Of a stretch of 64,000 nucleotides of DNA, positions 12,441 through 23,299 are shown piece by piece; positions within the stretch are counted from its first letter, which is position 1; each line of letters begins with the position of its first letter. Origin of the DNA: Diphasiastrum complanatum. Its lineage: Eukaryota; Streptophyta; Lycopodiopsida; Lycopodiales; Lycopodiaceae. Under the pieces are notes generated by a model. It was not told where the DNA came from and did no database searches. It worked only from the letters and a program-made list of their open reading frames with translations. The DNA is taken from NCBI GenBank assembly GCA_029204225.1, contig CM055093.1, positions 24,471,912-24,535,911 of the forward strand, given 5' to 3'. Made by a program: the position numbers and the translations under genes.

Positions 12441-12774
12441 AAAACAGTCTAATAGAATGTTTATGCTAAGTATAATCACAGCTTAAATGTTCTGGTGCCC
12501 AACATGATTTTATAAATTAGTTCATACTCACAAAAATGCAGAAATGAGTACAGTCCACCGAAGAGATTAGAAATGGTTTGTGTGTGGTATCACTGAAAAT
12601 GGATTTAATCAGAAGTTAAGTTCTGAAAGAGATTGAAAGAGCAGTATGACAACACAAGTTTCTCAGGCGGACCCAATATTGGATCAGCGCACGCGTTGAA
12701 AGTCAGCAGCTGCAGAATGTAGGTCGGGTGCGCCGAACCGATATTAGACAGAAAAGTCAGAAACTAGGCGACAT

Positions 12775-13660
12775 CAGATGGGCACGCGGGAGTCTGAAAC
12801 ATGAATATCATGATTGGGTCGGGCGCGCTGAATTGATATTGAAAAATGGTAACTTTTGAAAGATAGCTCGGATTGAGACGATTACAATGCCATTTAAAAA
12901 AGCCTTTGACGAGAGCTTTTCAACGGCACCCAACATAACCCAGTTTCGAGCTATGGTGAAAGAGATTCTCAGTCAAAGTTTTGGGCGTCAACAATCAACG
13001 GTCAACCTAATATTGGATTGGCGTGCGGTTGACCAGTTTGACCCGGTAAATCCCTAAGGGCGCGCGCCGATCCAATATTAGGATTTTTATTTTTGTTTTT
13101 ATATTTTTTATTTTTTTGGAAAGAGCTCGACGAGAGCTTTCCAAGGTACCATAATGACCTAATTTTGAGTTACGTTTCAAAAGCTATAGGCAGTCAAAGT
13201 TTTGGGCCCCCCCGGGCCCAAAACTTTGATTGCCTATAACTTTTGAAACGTAACTCGAAATTAGGTCATTATGGTACCTTTGGAAAGCTCTCGTTGAGAT
13301 CTTTTTAGAAAAAAAAAAAGGGTTGAAAACCCTAATATCGGATCGGCGTGCGCCCTTAGGGTTTGACTGGGTCAAATTGGTCAACTGCACGCCGATCCGA
13401 TATTAGGTTGACCGTTGACTGTTGATCGCCCAAAACTTTGATTGAGAATATCTCTTTAACCGTAGCTTGAAACTCGTCATGTTGGATACCGTTGAAAAGC
13501 TCTTGTCGAGGGCTTTCTAATGGCATTGTAATCGTCTCAATCCGAGCTGTCTTTCAAAAGTTACCAATTTTTTTTTAATAACATGCAATATTGGTTTAGT
13601 GCGGCCGACCCAATCGTGATATTCCTGTTCCAGACTCCTACGCGCCCATCCGATATCGCC
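12775..13660. repeat. Large foldback inverted repeat
   Basis: Two arms of about 440 bp meet almost without a spacer: the centre is tttgggccc/cccc/gggcccaaa at 13,201-13,222. Matching pairs include ggtaacttttgaaag (12,848) with ctttcaaaagttacc (13,551), and gacccaatcatgat with its partner near 13,605. The arms differ by scattered substitutions and small indels. They also contain internal phrases such as 'aaaactttgatt' and 'ccgatccgatattagg' more than once. No ORF of note is inside. It may be a foldback or MITE-like element or a hairpin small-RNA source. Confidence 0.75.
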
Positions 13661-13841
13661 CATCCGTCAACCACTGTTACAGTTCGTCACAGATGGACAC
13701 CATTGATTGGGCCGCTTAAGCGTTGAAAGCGTGCGAAGTCAAAAAAAACATCTTAACAAAGGGCTTGGAGTTCTAATATCCCCTAATGAGATTATTGAAC
13801 TTAACATCTGAACTTGAAATATGATAGGATTGGTTACCCTT

Positions 13842-14050
13842 TGTTGGAGATCAGCCGGAAGTGCGTTGTAGACGTTCTTCAAATAATTTGGTTGTCTAAG
13901 TTATGATTCCTGCAGGTATCAGATGAGAGACGTAGAACCAAAGTTGGTTTCACCTGACCCTAGATCGACGATCAATAAACGTGTAGGAAGAATATTGAAA
14001 TAGAAAGTAGTCATTCACCAAGGAGACAATTGTGGACTTAATTTCCAACA
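13842..14050 (-). repeat. 3' LTR of copia-2
   Basis: On the minus strand this 209-bp block starts TGTTGGAAATTAAG and ends TCTCCAACA, giving TG...CA ends with a 7-bp inverted terminus TGTTGGA/TCCAACA. It directly follows a polypurine tract, as a 3' LTR should. No second copy is present in the window, so the assignment rests on termini and position. Confidence 0.65.
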
Positions 14051-14064
14051 ATCCCCCCTTAAGG
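14051..14064 (-). other. Polypurine tract of copia-2
   Basis: The plus strand reads atccccccttaagg; the minus strand is CCTTAAGGGGGGAT immediately before the LTR start. This is the usual plus-strand priming site of a Ty1/copia element. Confidence 0.7.
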
Positions 14065-14094
14065 TCGTGGTTGGTGCCTTGGTATCTTCGTCAG

Positions 14095-14722
14095 GTTCAG
14101 CATGTTGAAAAACTTCTGATGCTTGATCCTGGGAAGCGCTTTGGTGAAGATGTCTGCGACCATTTCTGTTGTGGAATAGTATTGAAGGATCACTTGCCCT
14201 TAAAAAACTTTCTCCCGAATGAAATGATATTATATTTCTATGTGCTTGGATTTGCCATGAAATCAAGGATTCAGTGACAATGAAATACAGCTCAAGTTGT
14301 CACACAAAATGGTGGTAGCATTTATCTGAGTGTGATGTAAGTCGTGAAGTAATAACCTAATCCATACAGCTTCTTTTGAAGCTTGACATGCTGCAATGTA
14401 CTCTGCCTCTGTCGAAGAAAGTGAAACTGATTTCTGCTTCCTTGAGTTCCACAAAATCGATCCCCCTGCCAGATAGAAACAGAACCCAGAGGTAGATTTT
14501 CTGGTAGAGACCGTTCCTCCCCAATCTGAGTCGGAGTAGCCTCGCAAGACGAGTGGGTCGATAACATTTTCATCATAACATAAAATGTGATCTAAACTTC
14601 CCTAAATATATCTCATCACTCTCTTTAATGTTTTTTAATGGGAGATCCTAGGATTAGACATGAATTGACTTAACGTGCTAATAGTGTATGCTAAATCTGG
14701 TCTAGTGTGACTGCTCGTCGTC
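14095..14722 (-). pseudogene. copia-2 RT C-terminus and RNase H
   Basis: Minus-strand frames encode TRPDLAYTISTLSQFMSNP (about 14,715-14,660) at the end of the polymerase. Then follow GYSDSDWGGTVSTRKSTSGF and SSTEAEYIAACQASKEAVW of copia RNase H (about 14,545-14,360), and the terminal MVADIFTKALPRIKHQKF (about 14,160-14,108). This terminal motif differs from the one at 10.75 kb, so this is a separate copia family. A TGG-to-stop and other lesions are present. To the right the homology ends abruptly at about 14,722, so the 5' part of this element is missing. Confidence 0.8.
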
Positions 14723-15740
14723 TGAACTGTCACTCAGTCCATCTAGAATTCAAGCATTACCATCTGAATTCTCAGGTTCCGCTCCTTATGTCGATGTTGG
14801 CAGGTTGTAATACTACTTTCCAAGAATCTCGTAGCTAATTGGATCTTCGTTAACCGTGGTTCTTGCTTCATCGAATATGACGTCTCTAACAGTCTTTACT
14901 TGATTAGTCTCTAGCATATAGATCCTGTAGTATGATGAATGGGTGTCATATCCTACAAGGTATTCTTGCTCGACTTTTTCATCCAGCTTCTTTCAGAGCT
15001 TATCAAGAATGTGTGCATATGCAACACATCCAAAGACACGTACATGAGCCTGATTTGGCTTGTTACTCCGCCACACTTCATGTGGAGTTGTGTGAGAAAC
15101 ACATGATTTGCCTATTCTGTTATGTAGGTAGGCAACTGTAGCTACTGCTTCAGCCCCTAGTGATCTTGATGCCTTTGAATAGGCCATCATGCACCTTGCA
15201 ACTTCCACGAGAGTCTTGTTCTTCCTCTCAACGACACCATCGTGTTGTGGTGTGTAGGCTGTTGTCTTCCTGTGAAGGATTCCTCGGCTGTCACAAAAAT
15301 CAGCAAACCGGTTGAAGATGTATTCTCCTCCTCTGTCGTATCTGATCTGCTTGACTTTCTTCCCTGTCCACTTCTCAACCCAATATACATATTCTATAAA
15401 TTTATCAAGAGCTTCAGATTTATTGTGGATGAAGTAGACAACATCAAACAAACATCAACATCAAACTATCTTGGTCCTCCCACAGAGACCATATCAAAGG
15501 GTCCACAGATGTCAGAGTGTACCAACTCCAAGAGCTCTGTTTCTTTGAAGGAATCCTTGGTGAAGAGTGTACGAGACATCTTGCCTTTGATGCATGCATC
15601 ACAGGATTTCAAACTGGTTGCATCTTTGATGCTAACTCCTGTGAATGCTCCATGATGGCTTGCTTTGTACAATGTCATTGGGTTCATGTGACACAGTCCT
15701 ATGCCATAGAACATCCATCGACTCATGGACTTGATGAGCC
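14723..15740 (-). pseudogene. copia integrase (probably copia-1)
   Basis: Minus-strand frames give LVHSDICGPF at about 15,525-15,495, the start of the integrase core. The core continues with YFIHNKSEALDKFIEYV, RYDRGGEY (second catalytic Asp region), TPQHDGVVERKNKTLVE (catalytic Glu region) and VFGCVAYAH, ending near 15,000. The downstream phrase RDVIFDEARTTVNEDP lies at about 14,915-14,850. An Asp/Ser-rich linker follows, then homology switches to copia-2 near 14,722. Integrase inserts the cDNA into the genome. Frameshifts and stops make it inactive. Attribution to copia-1 is inferred from the outer LTR pair. Confidence 0.75.
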
Positions 15741-16135
15741 TGCTCTGTCGGTAGGCGTACCCTCAGATGGTACAAGTTGTCTTTGTGTCTTCCTTGAGTG
15801 ATCAACGTACTGGTGCTGGCATCAATTACATTGCATGTTTTATTTGTAAATGTCACACGCATATTTGCATCTGCTATCCTTGCAACTGATAGTAGATCTT
15901 TCTGCAATGTAGGCACGTACAGGACGTCGTCCAATCTTCTGTCTCTGCCATTGGTGTTGAGCCACAATGCTCCAGTCGCATTCACTTCATGTCTTGATCC
16001 ATCTCCAAGAATTATATATCTGGAGGAATCAGATTGTCGGAAGTCAGCAATGATCTGTCTGGTTGTCACAAAATGTGACATTGCATCTAAATCAAGAACG
16101 ACTTCTTGAAAGTTGGTTGATGATGTAGTGCACAC
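15632..16135 (-). pseudogene. copia protease and GAG-pre-integrase region
   Basis: A 167-codon frame begins VVLDLDAMSHFVTT where a copia aspartic protease normally has a DSGA motif, so the catalytic Ser/Gly appear replaced. It continues with GDGSRHEVNATGA, LDDVLYVPTLQKDLLSVARI and a GAG-pre-integrase end (NLYHLRV ... LWHRTVSH). The order matches a Ty1/copia polyprotein between gag and integrase. The changed active site fits a dead copy. Confidence 0.75.
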
Positions 16136-16259
16136 ATCAGAGCATAAATAAGCAGTTGAGTTTTTGCTTGTTCATTCTTAAGCCATCTTGGAGGATTCTA
16201 GTTCCTCTACATGTGATGTGCTGTTTGAGCTCTCTCTTTTGCCTTGTGCTTTCTTGCTT

Positions 16260-17075
16260 CGTGGATTCTGAAAGCAATCTATGGTTGCATGTCCCTTCTT
16301 GTGACAATGTATGCACTCAATTTTTGGATTTAGCCAACTCTTATCGATTGTGTGGCCATCACATCTGCATCTGTCACATGTCTTCTTGTCACTACCTTGC
16401 TACTTGCTCTTGTTCCTTCCTTCCGATCTTCCTTCCTGATCTCCCTCTGTCTGCAAATTTTGGTCCTGCCTTTTTGCTGACTCCATCTTAGGGTGAGCCT
16501 TCTTCTTCAACTGGTCTTTGTTGTTGTAGAGAGCTTGATCAGATTCGATCTTGTCATCATAGTACTCTCTTGCTTCGACTTCTTCCTTGATGTCGATAAC
16601 GGCCTTGTCGAAGGTTATAGCAGGATCTTTAGCTGATAGGGTCCTGGTAGTCTTGAACGATCTTGATAGTGAATGTAGTAGGTAGCCGAGCTGCTTCTCT
16701 TGTGAGATTGCATGCTCTATTCCAGTATTGTGCAATGACAAGAACATATTCTTCATCTTTCTGATGAAGCTGGTGAGATCTTTGCCATCCCATCTTAGAC
16801 AGGGGAGCTGATCTTCTAGATGCATTATCTGATTTCGTATCTTGGTCTGAAATCTGTTTGTGAGTGCATCCCACATCTCTCTGACATTAGAGATTGATGC
16901 AAGCTCGAGGGTAATGTTGTCTTCGATGGAAGAGGAGATGATAGCTACTGCTTTGTCGTTCTTTTCCTTCCATTCTTGAAGTTCTTTGCCTATGGTTGTA
17001 GGAATCTCTTCGGTGTCGTCCACCTAGGGCCGTAGAGCTTCTCCTCTCAATAAGAGTGAAGTCTTTACTTTCCAA
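16260..17075 (-). pseudogene. copia gag (UBN2-type) with zinc knuckle
   Basis: The frame from about 17,023 to 16,400 encodes a typical copia capsid: DDTEEIPTTIGKELQEWKEK, VREMWDALTNRFQ, RNQIMHLEDQLPCLRW and LSLHNTGIEHAISQEKQLGY-like phrases. A CX2CX4HX4C zinc knuckle, CIHCHKKGHATIDC, follows at about 16,313-16,272. A stop near 17,025 separates the first residues from the rest. Gag forms the virus-like particle that packages element RNA. Confidence 0.8.
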
Positions 17076-17218
17076 GCCAAGAAATTCGACCCGTCAACCT
17101 CAAGGATTGTGCGTATCTTTCATTGGATGCTGCTTATTGAAGCCATAGCTTGGTTGTGATCAACCTATGTGGTTGTCGAACCTGCAAGCTCTAATACCAC
17201 TGATTTGAATCAGTCAGC

Positions 17219-17230
17219 TCTGATACCACT
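17219..17230 (-). other. tRNA-Met primer binding site of copia-1
   Basis: The plus strand reads gctctgataccac, i.e. GTGGTATCAGAGC on the minus strand, the complement of the initiator tRNA-Met 3' end. It lies directly left of the LTR, as expected for a minus-strand element. A mutated duplicate (gctctaatacca) sits about 27 bp to the left. Confidence 0.75.
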
Positions 17231-17231
17231 G

Positions 17232-18275
17232 ATGTGAAGCCGATAACGACTAGGATAGTCGGAGACTTCAAGCACTTCGAAGTCAAACAATCATGATTCA
17301 TCGATGTGAGGATCAGATGGAGTCGATCAGGCCGGGAGAAACTACTACTTCATATTGGCGATCTATCCTCCTTCGAACTATAGACTGTGCTGACACTAAA
17401 GATCTGATGTAAAAGTTTATAAGCAATGGATAATGTTAATCAACTAAGATTGAGAAACAACAGAAGTATAATCCACTGATAGTAAGCACCATAAAATCAT
17501 TCACATATTATGCACACGATGAGCAGATTGTTGCAACTCTTCTATATTATCAGAATCAAGTTTACAATAATAAAATTTTGTGGGCGTTGTCTGTTTTCCA
17601 TATCAGCGCTGCGACGCAAGAGAGGAGTTCTCTCTCACGAGTAAAACTAGCTACTGCTAGTTTTTTATATCTTTGGCACACCACTATTGTGCATTTGTGC
17701 ATATCTGCATCTTTTTTTTTTTTTTTTTTTTTTTGTATCGATATCTAATATATACATCATGCCTTGTGTGATTACAAGATGGATTAGCTAAGCCTTACAA
17801 GATAGTTTAAGCTAGAATGCTACTTTGCTTAACCACATGGATTTAACGGTTGAGTCGTGACATTCAAACTGTCACGCTTGTCAAGCCTTGATCTTGAAGT
17901 CGACGTACACGACTTTTTGCATTTGCTCGTCGGGTACTTCGGGCTTTGGGGACTTCGTGGGTGCCGCAATCTTCTTCGTTGTGGTTGTTGTGGTTTGCCT
18001 TAATTGCCTTCGGAACTTCGACCTTTGGCCTTTGACATTCGGACTTTGGCCTTCGGCCTTCGTTGCCTTTGCTTGTTGACCGTATGTTGGTGCCTTGTGG
18101 TTCCCTAGCGGTTTCCCTTCGTTGGTCTTCACAACTTTGACTCTGCGGTGTGCTTCCGTTGAAGCCATTTGCAGGACTTAGCAGTTGCTTGCGGTGGCCT
18201 TCGTTGAGACTGTTGGCATTGCGGTTGCGGTTTCCACCTATGGGCAATTCCCGTGTATTTCTACAGATAACGACT
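17232..18275 (-). repeat. 5' LTR of copia-1
   Basis: The block starts TGATGTGAAGCC next to the primer site. It matches the left LTR in two parts: 17,260-17,475 with 10,112-10,310, and about 17,935-18,275 with 10,310-10,675. The intervening 460 bp (including a poly-T run at 17,713-17,733) is present only here. The right end is uncertain, because sequence up to 18,343 also looks LTR-like. Confidence 0.6.
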
Positions 18276-18346
18276 CTTGTATTTCCATTATTGATGTTCA
18301 TGAATGGATTAAATGTTTTAATGCTGAGGTTGGCACATGACAATTT

Positions 18347-18361
18347 TGGTATCAGAGCATT
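18347..18361 (+). other. Plus-oriented tRNA-Met primer binding site
   Basis: ttttggtatcagagc on the plus strand is a canonical initiator tRNA-Met primer site preceded by a 'ca' LTR-type end at 18,342-18,343. It faces the opposite way to the copia-1 site at 17,219. No gag follows to the right, so only the 5' tip of a plus-strand element, or an inverted duplicate, is present. Confidence 0.5.
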
Positions 18362-20698
18362 AGATCCTTTCCCCATCAGATTTGGTGGTTTTCTTTAAAT
18401 TTTGGCGGTTCTTTCTTGACTAGTTTCTTGCTTTTCAATTTCCAGAATGTTTTGGTTCCATTTTGACCAAGTAATTCTCATTTTTTGCATAGTTTCTTGT
18501 TTTAGATCAATATATCTTTCTTTTAGCTTCTTGGAGGTACTGAGATTTTCTGATTTGGAGCTATAAAATGCTAGAGTTTACTACCTTGACTATACTCATG
18601 TGCAATTAAAGGGCTAGTAATATATTGCCTAGGCATCAAAAATCAGAGTTCTCTATTCAAACATCTTTTCGATCTCTCGTCTTTGGATCAACAATGGAAA
18701 TCATCCATATTGCAATATGTTTTTGAGAGTCCTCTCCAATGTTTTCATCCTGTTTTGGCATTAACCTTGGAAACCCTATCAACTATGCTTGTCCCCACTA
18801 ACTCAAAAGTTGTACTCTTAGAAAACGAATATGTTGCTTCCTTAACATGATGCAATATGCATTCTTTAACGATTCCAGACTTATCCCTCCTAACGAGTGT
18901 TGTAATTGTCTAGTACTCATCTATTTTCTAAAACCTCATCTTGCCTCTCCTTAAAGCGATTGAGGAAAGGTAGGAGGGTGCACTCTTACCTTTTACCATT
19001 CTTTCCTTCCTTCCTGATTGGAAACCAATATCATAAAACTTCTCTTTCCTTTTTTATGGAAGGGACCCAAAGATTTATTTTCCTTGAGCTTAGTTGCTTG
19101 TTGCTCCTTCTGGGCCAAAGAATGGGTGTTATAGCATCCTCCAAAGCTTGTGGCTGATTGCGACGTACGTCGGGTTGATACTCTTTCATCAAGCTAAGAA
19201 TAAAGTGTAGCTTGGGTCCATGCGATTGGTGAAATGAGAAACCACCTCTTGGAAATCTTGTACAAAGACGTCAAGGTGCATCGTTCCGATTTGCAAGGTT
19301 GCAAATCGACGATAGCTTTTTGGACTTCCTTCCAAGTGGTTGGTGCTATAGTTTCTTGGCCGATTCAATTTGGCCGTTTAAATGAGGCCTACTTGTTCAA
19401 TTCAAGTCGGTCCTAATCAGTTCGAACTGTTTTTTCTTTTCTTTTTTGGTTTTGTTCATACAAAACCAGATTTTGAATTACTATTTATAGCTCTTTATAT
19501 AATACTACTTGTAACTATTGTGTTCGTGACAAGTACATTAATCTATCTACATGTTTGTGCATTGGAATTTGAGAGTCAAGATTGGTATCTTGTCGAAGAG
19601 CCCATTATCGCAATCAGCTTTAACATGACAGATTAAATTCTAATCCATTAGTGTCTCAGAGTAAAAATCCGATAAAAGAAAGAAGGTATTACACTCACCC
19701 AAACCAAGTATGTGAATGAGATGTAGAACAATTTAAGATGATTGATAGTAAGTTGATTCCACACCAATTGAGATAGGAAAGAAGCTATCAAGAGAAGACA
19801 AAAGTGAGTTAGTAGATGCTACTCTAATTTGTCAATTAATAGTTGTTTAATCTGTATCACTGTGAGTCTAGTCAGTCAATTTATGATAATGCCTAGAGTC
19901 ACATTTGAAAGCAAAAAATCATGTGTTCCATGCACGTACTAAGCATATAAAAATCAAATATCATTTCATTAGGAAAAAAACACAAATATAAATTGATGTG
20001 ATACGTTGCAAGATAGAAGATCAACTAGTAGATGAGTCTACCAAACCTTTCATAATTTCTTTTACTATTCACTAAGGATTGATCATAACAATGAATAAGT
20101 TGAGAAACATCTTTTTTATCCAACACACTCAAAAATTTCTATACACCTATGCTCTCTCAATTCAAATCCATAACTCCACTTTTGCACTTGAGGTACAAAC
20201 CATCTAATCACTATCATCTTAAAATGTCTCATATCAAAATGCATAAAATGGCCCGTCTAGAAATAGATTTGTAAACAATGTAAGATCTATGTGGAACAAC
20301 AAGTGCATATTTGTGAGTGTTGAATGTGGAGTCTCTCATTGCACTGGGTGTCCAAATGGAACTGCTACTTCATGACATCATGTAATAATCCTGCTTTAAG
20401 TGTGAAGGCATGGCCCCAAAGTAAACAAGTATACATAAATGAGTGCATAATACAGGCTCCACAAGCATGTTGCAAATGGTTCTTTTGTCCTTTAGGTATT
20501 ATTGTTTCGTGGGATAACATAGAACTTGCACATCCTTATGCTAATGATCAAATACGTCAACCAAGTGAGCTTTCATGAGATTAATTCCACCATCAACCTT
20601 GACACTCTTTGCCAAAGCACAAGAAATGCTCATTCAAAACATGGTTTCAAACAAGTGTTTACAAATGATGAATGCAAATGCTTTTTCAAATGTTTTGG

Positions 20699-20700
<2 letters not shown>
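18362..20700. other. No gene recognised
   Basis: The leader-like stretch after the primer site decays into AT-rich sequence with no long frame or motif I can identify on either strand. Confidence 0.35.

Positions 20701-20767
<67 letters not shown>
20701..20767. repeat. (AG)n microsatellite
   Basis: A pure AG tract of about 67 bp; the ORFs running through it (Arg/Glu or Ser/Leu repeats) are artefacts. Confidence 0.95.
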
Positions 20768-20769
<2 letters not shown>

Positions 20770-22998
20770 CCTAATACTAATAGGCTTAAACTCTTTAACT
20801 CTCCATCTCTTTTCACAATGTAAACATCTAGCAGGCACCATACTGAACACAATTTTGTCTCGGTAAGCTTTGCACTATGCAAATGCATTTTTGTCTCCCA
20901 ACATTTTTGGGTTTTTTGGTGCACGTATGAGCGTTGTTTTTAGAAGCTTTTTCTTGAAAATAAATTGCAAAGACAAATGCATAATATGTTTATTTGTAGC
21001 TCATTCCATACATTTGGAACAAGTTTTATTCCACGATCCGTTTGATATCTTTTGATGTGGAACAGGATTCTCCGGTCCTCACAGACGAACGGCTATGGTT
21101 ACCTTTTGATATGAGACAGAATTCTATGGTCTGAGCATACCAACAACTATGGTTATGTATTACTCAAAGCGAACTTCCATTAAGATTCAAACGTGATTTG
21201 CATCTGATAATGTGATCAAACAAAGAGAAAATAGCATGACCTCACCTCTCTCACGGTAGCGTAAAAAAATTACTTATATTGCCATGGACCCAAACTGAAG
21301 AAAATTAAGAACACCTTGGTTAACATAGTCCACTAGCCTCTGTGCCATCTTCTATCACAGCTTCATGTTTTGCAGTGAAGTCAGAGCACCTTTCTCATAT
21401 GCGCTCACTTCTGACCTTAAATCCACATTGCATTCACAGAGCTTAGATTCTTGTGAATGCAGAACTCGATTCAGCCCCCTACTACAGCTTTTAGCCCTCA
21501 GATATTGTTCCGAAAGTGTGGAACCAAACTTGTTAAGTACGGATGAAATGTATTGAAAACAATACATCATTTTAGATGTACAAAAATTACATAAACAGCC
21601 TTGCCTTTTATGCTGTATGTGGGGAGTTGAAAGCTGTGGCACCATGTAAAAATGATATGCATTCTTTCCCAGCAAAGCACTAGTAGCCTGTATGTTCTTA
21701 AATGTTGATCATTTTGAAGATGCTTCTGGTACTACTTGAGCTCTTCCTGGAACATACTAAACGAAACTTGCTCTGCAAATTTGTCCATTTCGTAGAAATG
21801 GGATAAGAATATTTGTCCAAAAGTTTGCTAGCGTATAGAATCCTTTGGTAGTGTTAGAATTTGTGAACTTGGCTTTGCATACAGAGAGTAAGAGATTACT
21901 TCTCTGCAACGGCAGATTGAACGTGGCATACTCCGCACAACAGCTATATGCGTGGGCATTCACAACCCAGCACCTTCACCCCTTAGCAAGCGAATGCTGC
22001 CACCGCATTTTTGCTTCTTGTTCTTTAGTCAGCAACCAATTTCAAGACCAGATGAGGGACAACTTTTGGGAAATTGTTGGGGAACAGAGATTATGAAGCT
22101 CTATAATAATCAATTACCTGCAATCCTCTTCCAACAACTGCAATTCTGTAGTGCTCACTGGATACAGACCAACAAGCCAACATTTAATGCCCAAAAATCA
22201 AACACAGAAAAATATTGAACAAAGGTATAAGCTCAAGATGTGCCTACAATTTTGTAACATGCAGCTTGGAGGACCTACACATATCAAACCTAATTGATAG
22301 ATGGATCATATCTACAAATTAGCATAAACATGGGGAATCTGAACTCAAGTCAGCAATAAAGAGTGGATATAAAGCATAAACATTGAAACTGGTTAGGAGC
22401 CATACAATTTTGGGCACCCATACAGAAAAAGCTTAAGCTGGCTAGACCTATTTCAACAGAGGTTTTTGCATAGCATATGTAGCAATCTCATGTCCAGGTC
22501 GAGAAATAATTTGCAGTCTTGATCAAACAAAGTCCACTCAAGAGTTTCTTAGAATATCATAAAAATGCTTATTTATCAAAAAGTAACGTTTCCAGAGATT
22601 GACAGTAAACAAGATGAAATCAAGCAGACATTAGTAGGCGGTGATCCAGAAAGAAATGCATTGCAGTAATAGAGAGTGAGAAGAAGTATTCTCAGGGCTA
22701 CAAACTTCAAAATTCATATTGTAATGCACACCTTGGTAACATTGTTTCTTTGTGATAGCAAAGCACATTCCATGATCCAAAAACTTACACACTGTCAGTA
22801 GCAAAGTGGGCACAGTCTCACAATTGACTTTCACTTTCTCATAGGTGATAGAGCCAAAGCACAAATCACATGCATTTCAATCATTTAATGCTTCTTGGTT
22901 TCCAAGGGGAAGCTTGAACTTGAGACCAAAGAAACTTTGGATACCAAGCTAGCCAATATAGCCAACCCCCTTGGGTTCAATCATTTAATGGTAAAAGT
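20768..22998. other. Intergenic, downstream of the WDR6-like gene
   Basis: No gene is recognised. Two small structures are visible. One is a diverged tandem of about 54 bp at about 21,050-21,160 (ttttgat.tg..acag.attct..ggtc..... ). The other is a 10-bp perfect hairpin, tgcattcaca ... tgtgaatgca, at about 21,428-21,460. Confidence 0.35.
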
Positions 22999-23004
22999 TT
23001 TATT
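22999..23004 (-). terminator. Candidate polyadenylation signal of the WDR6-like gene
   Basis: The plus strand tttatt is AATAAA on the minus strand, about 300 bases after the stop codon at 23,300. This is a plausible 3' UTR length for a plant gene; no other evidence supports it. Confidence 0.3.
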
Positions 23005-23299
23005 GCAATACTTTCAAAGACTAATTATTACTTCTGTGCCAGAAGGCTAACTCTCTAATGTGTAGGGTTGGAGGAAATTTGTAGAAGGTTGTACGATACT
23101 GTGAACAAGATGAGCAACACTTAGCATACACCTAAATCTTCTCAACCTTCATAAGTTCTAGTCCTGCCCATGGTCTACAAATATAGGTCCCGTTATCGTC
23201 TGAAAACAGTAACATCTAATTCAAGATTTTCCTTTTCATGAGAAGGCCCATGGATAGCTATTATAACCAAACAAGGAGCTACTTTAAGTCAGTTGCACA

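Noticed and set aside
20634-20924. ORFs across the AG tract
   Set aside because: Simple-sequence artefact, present on both strands.
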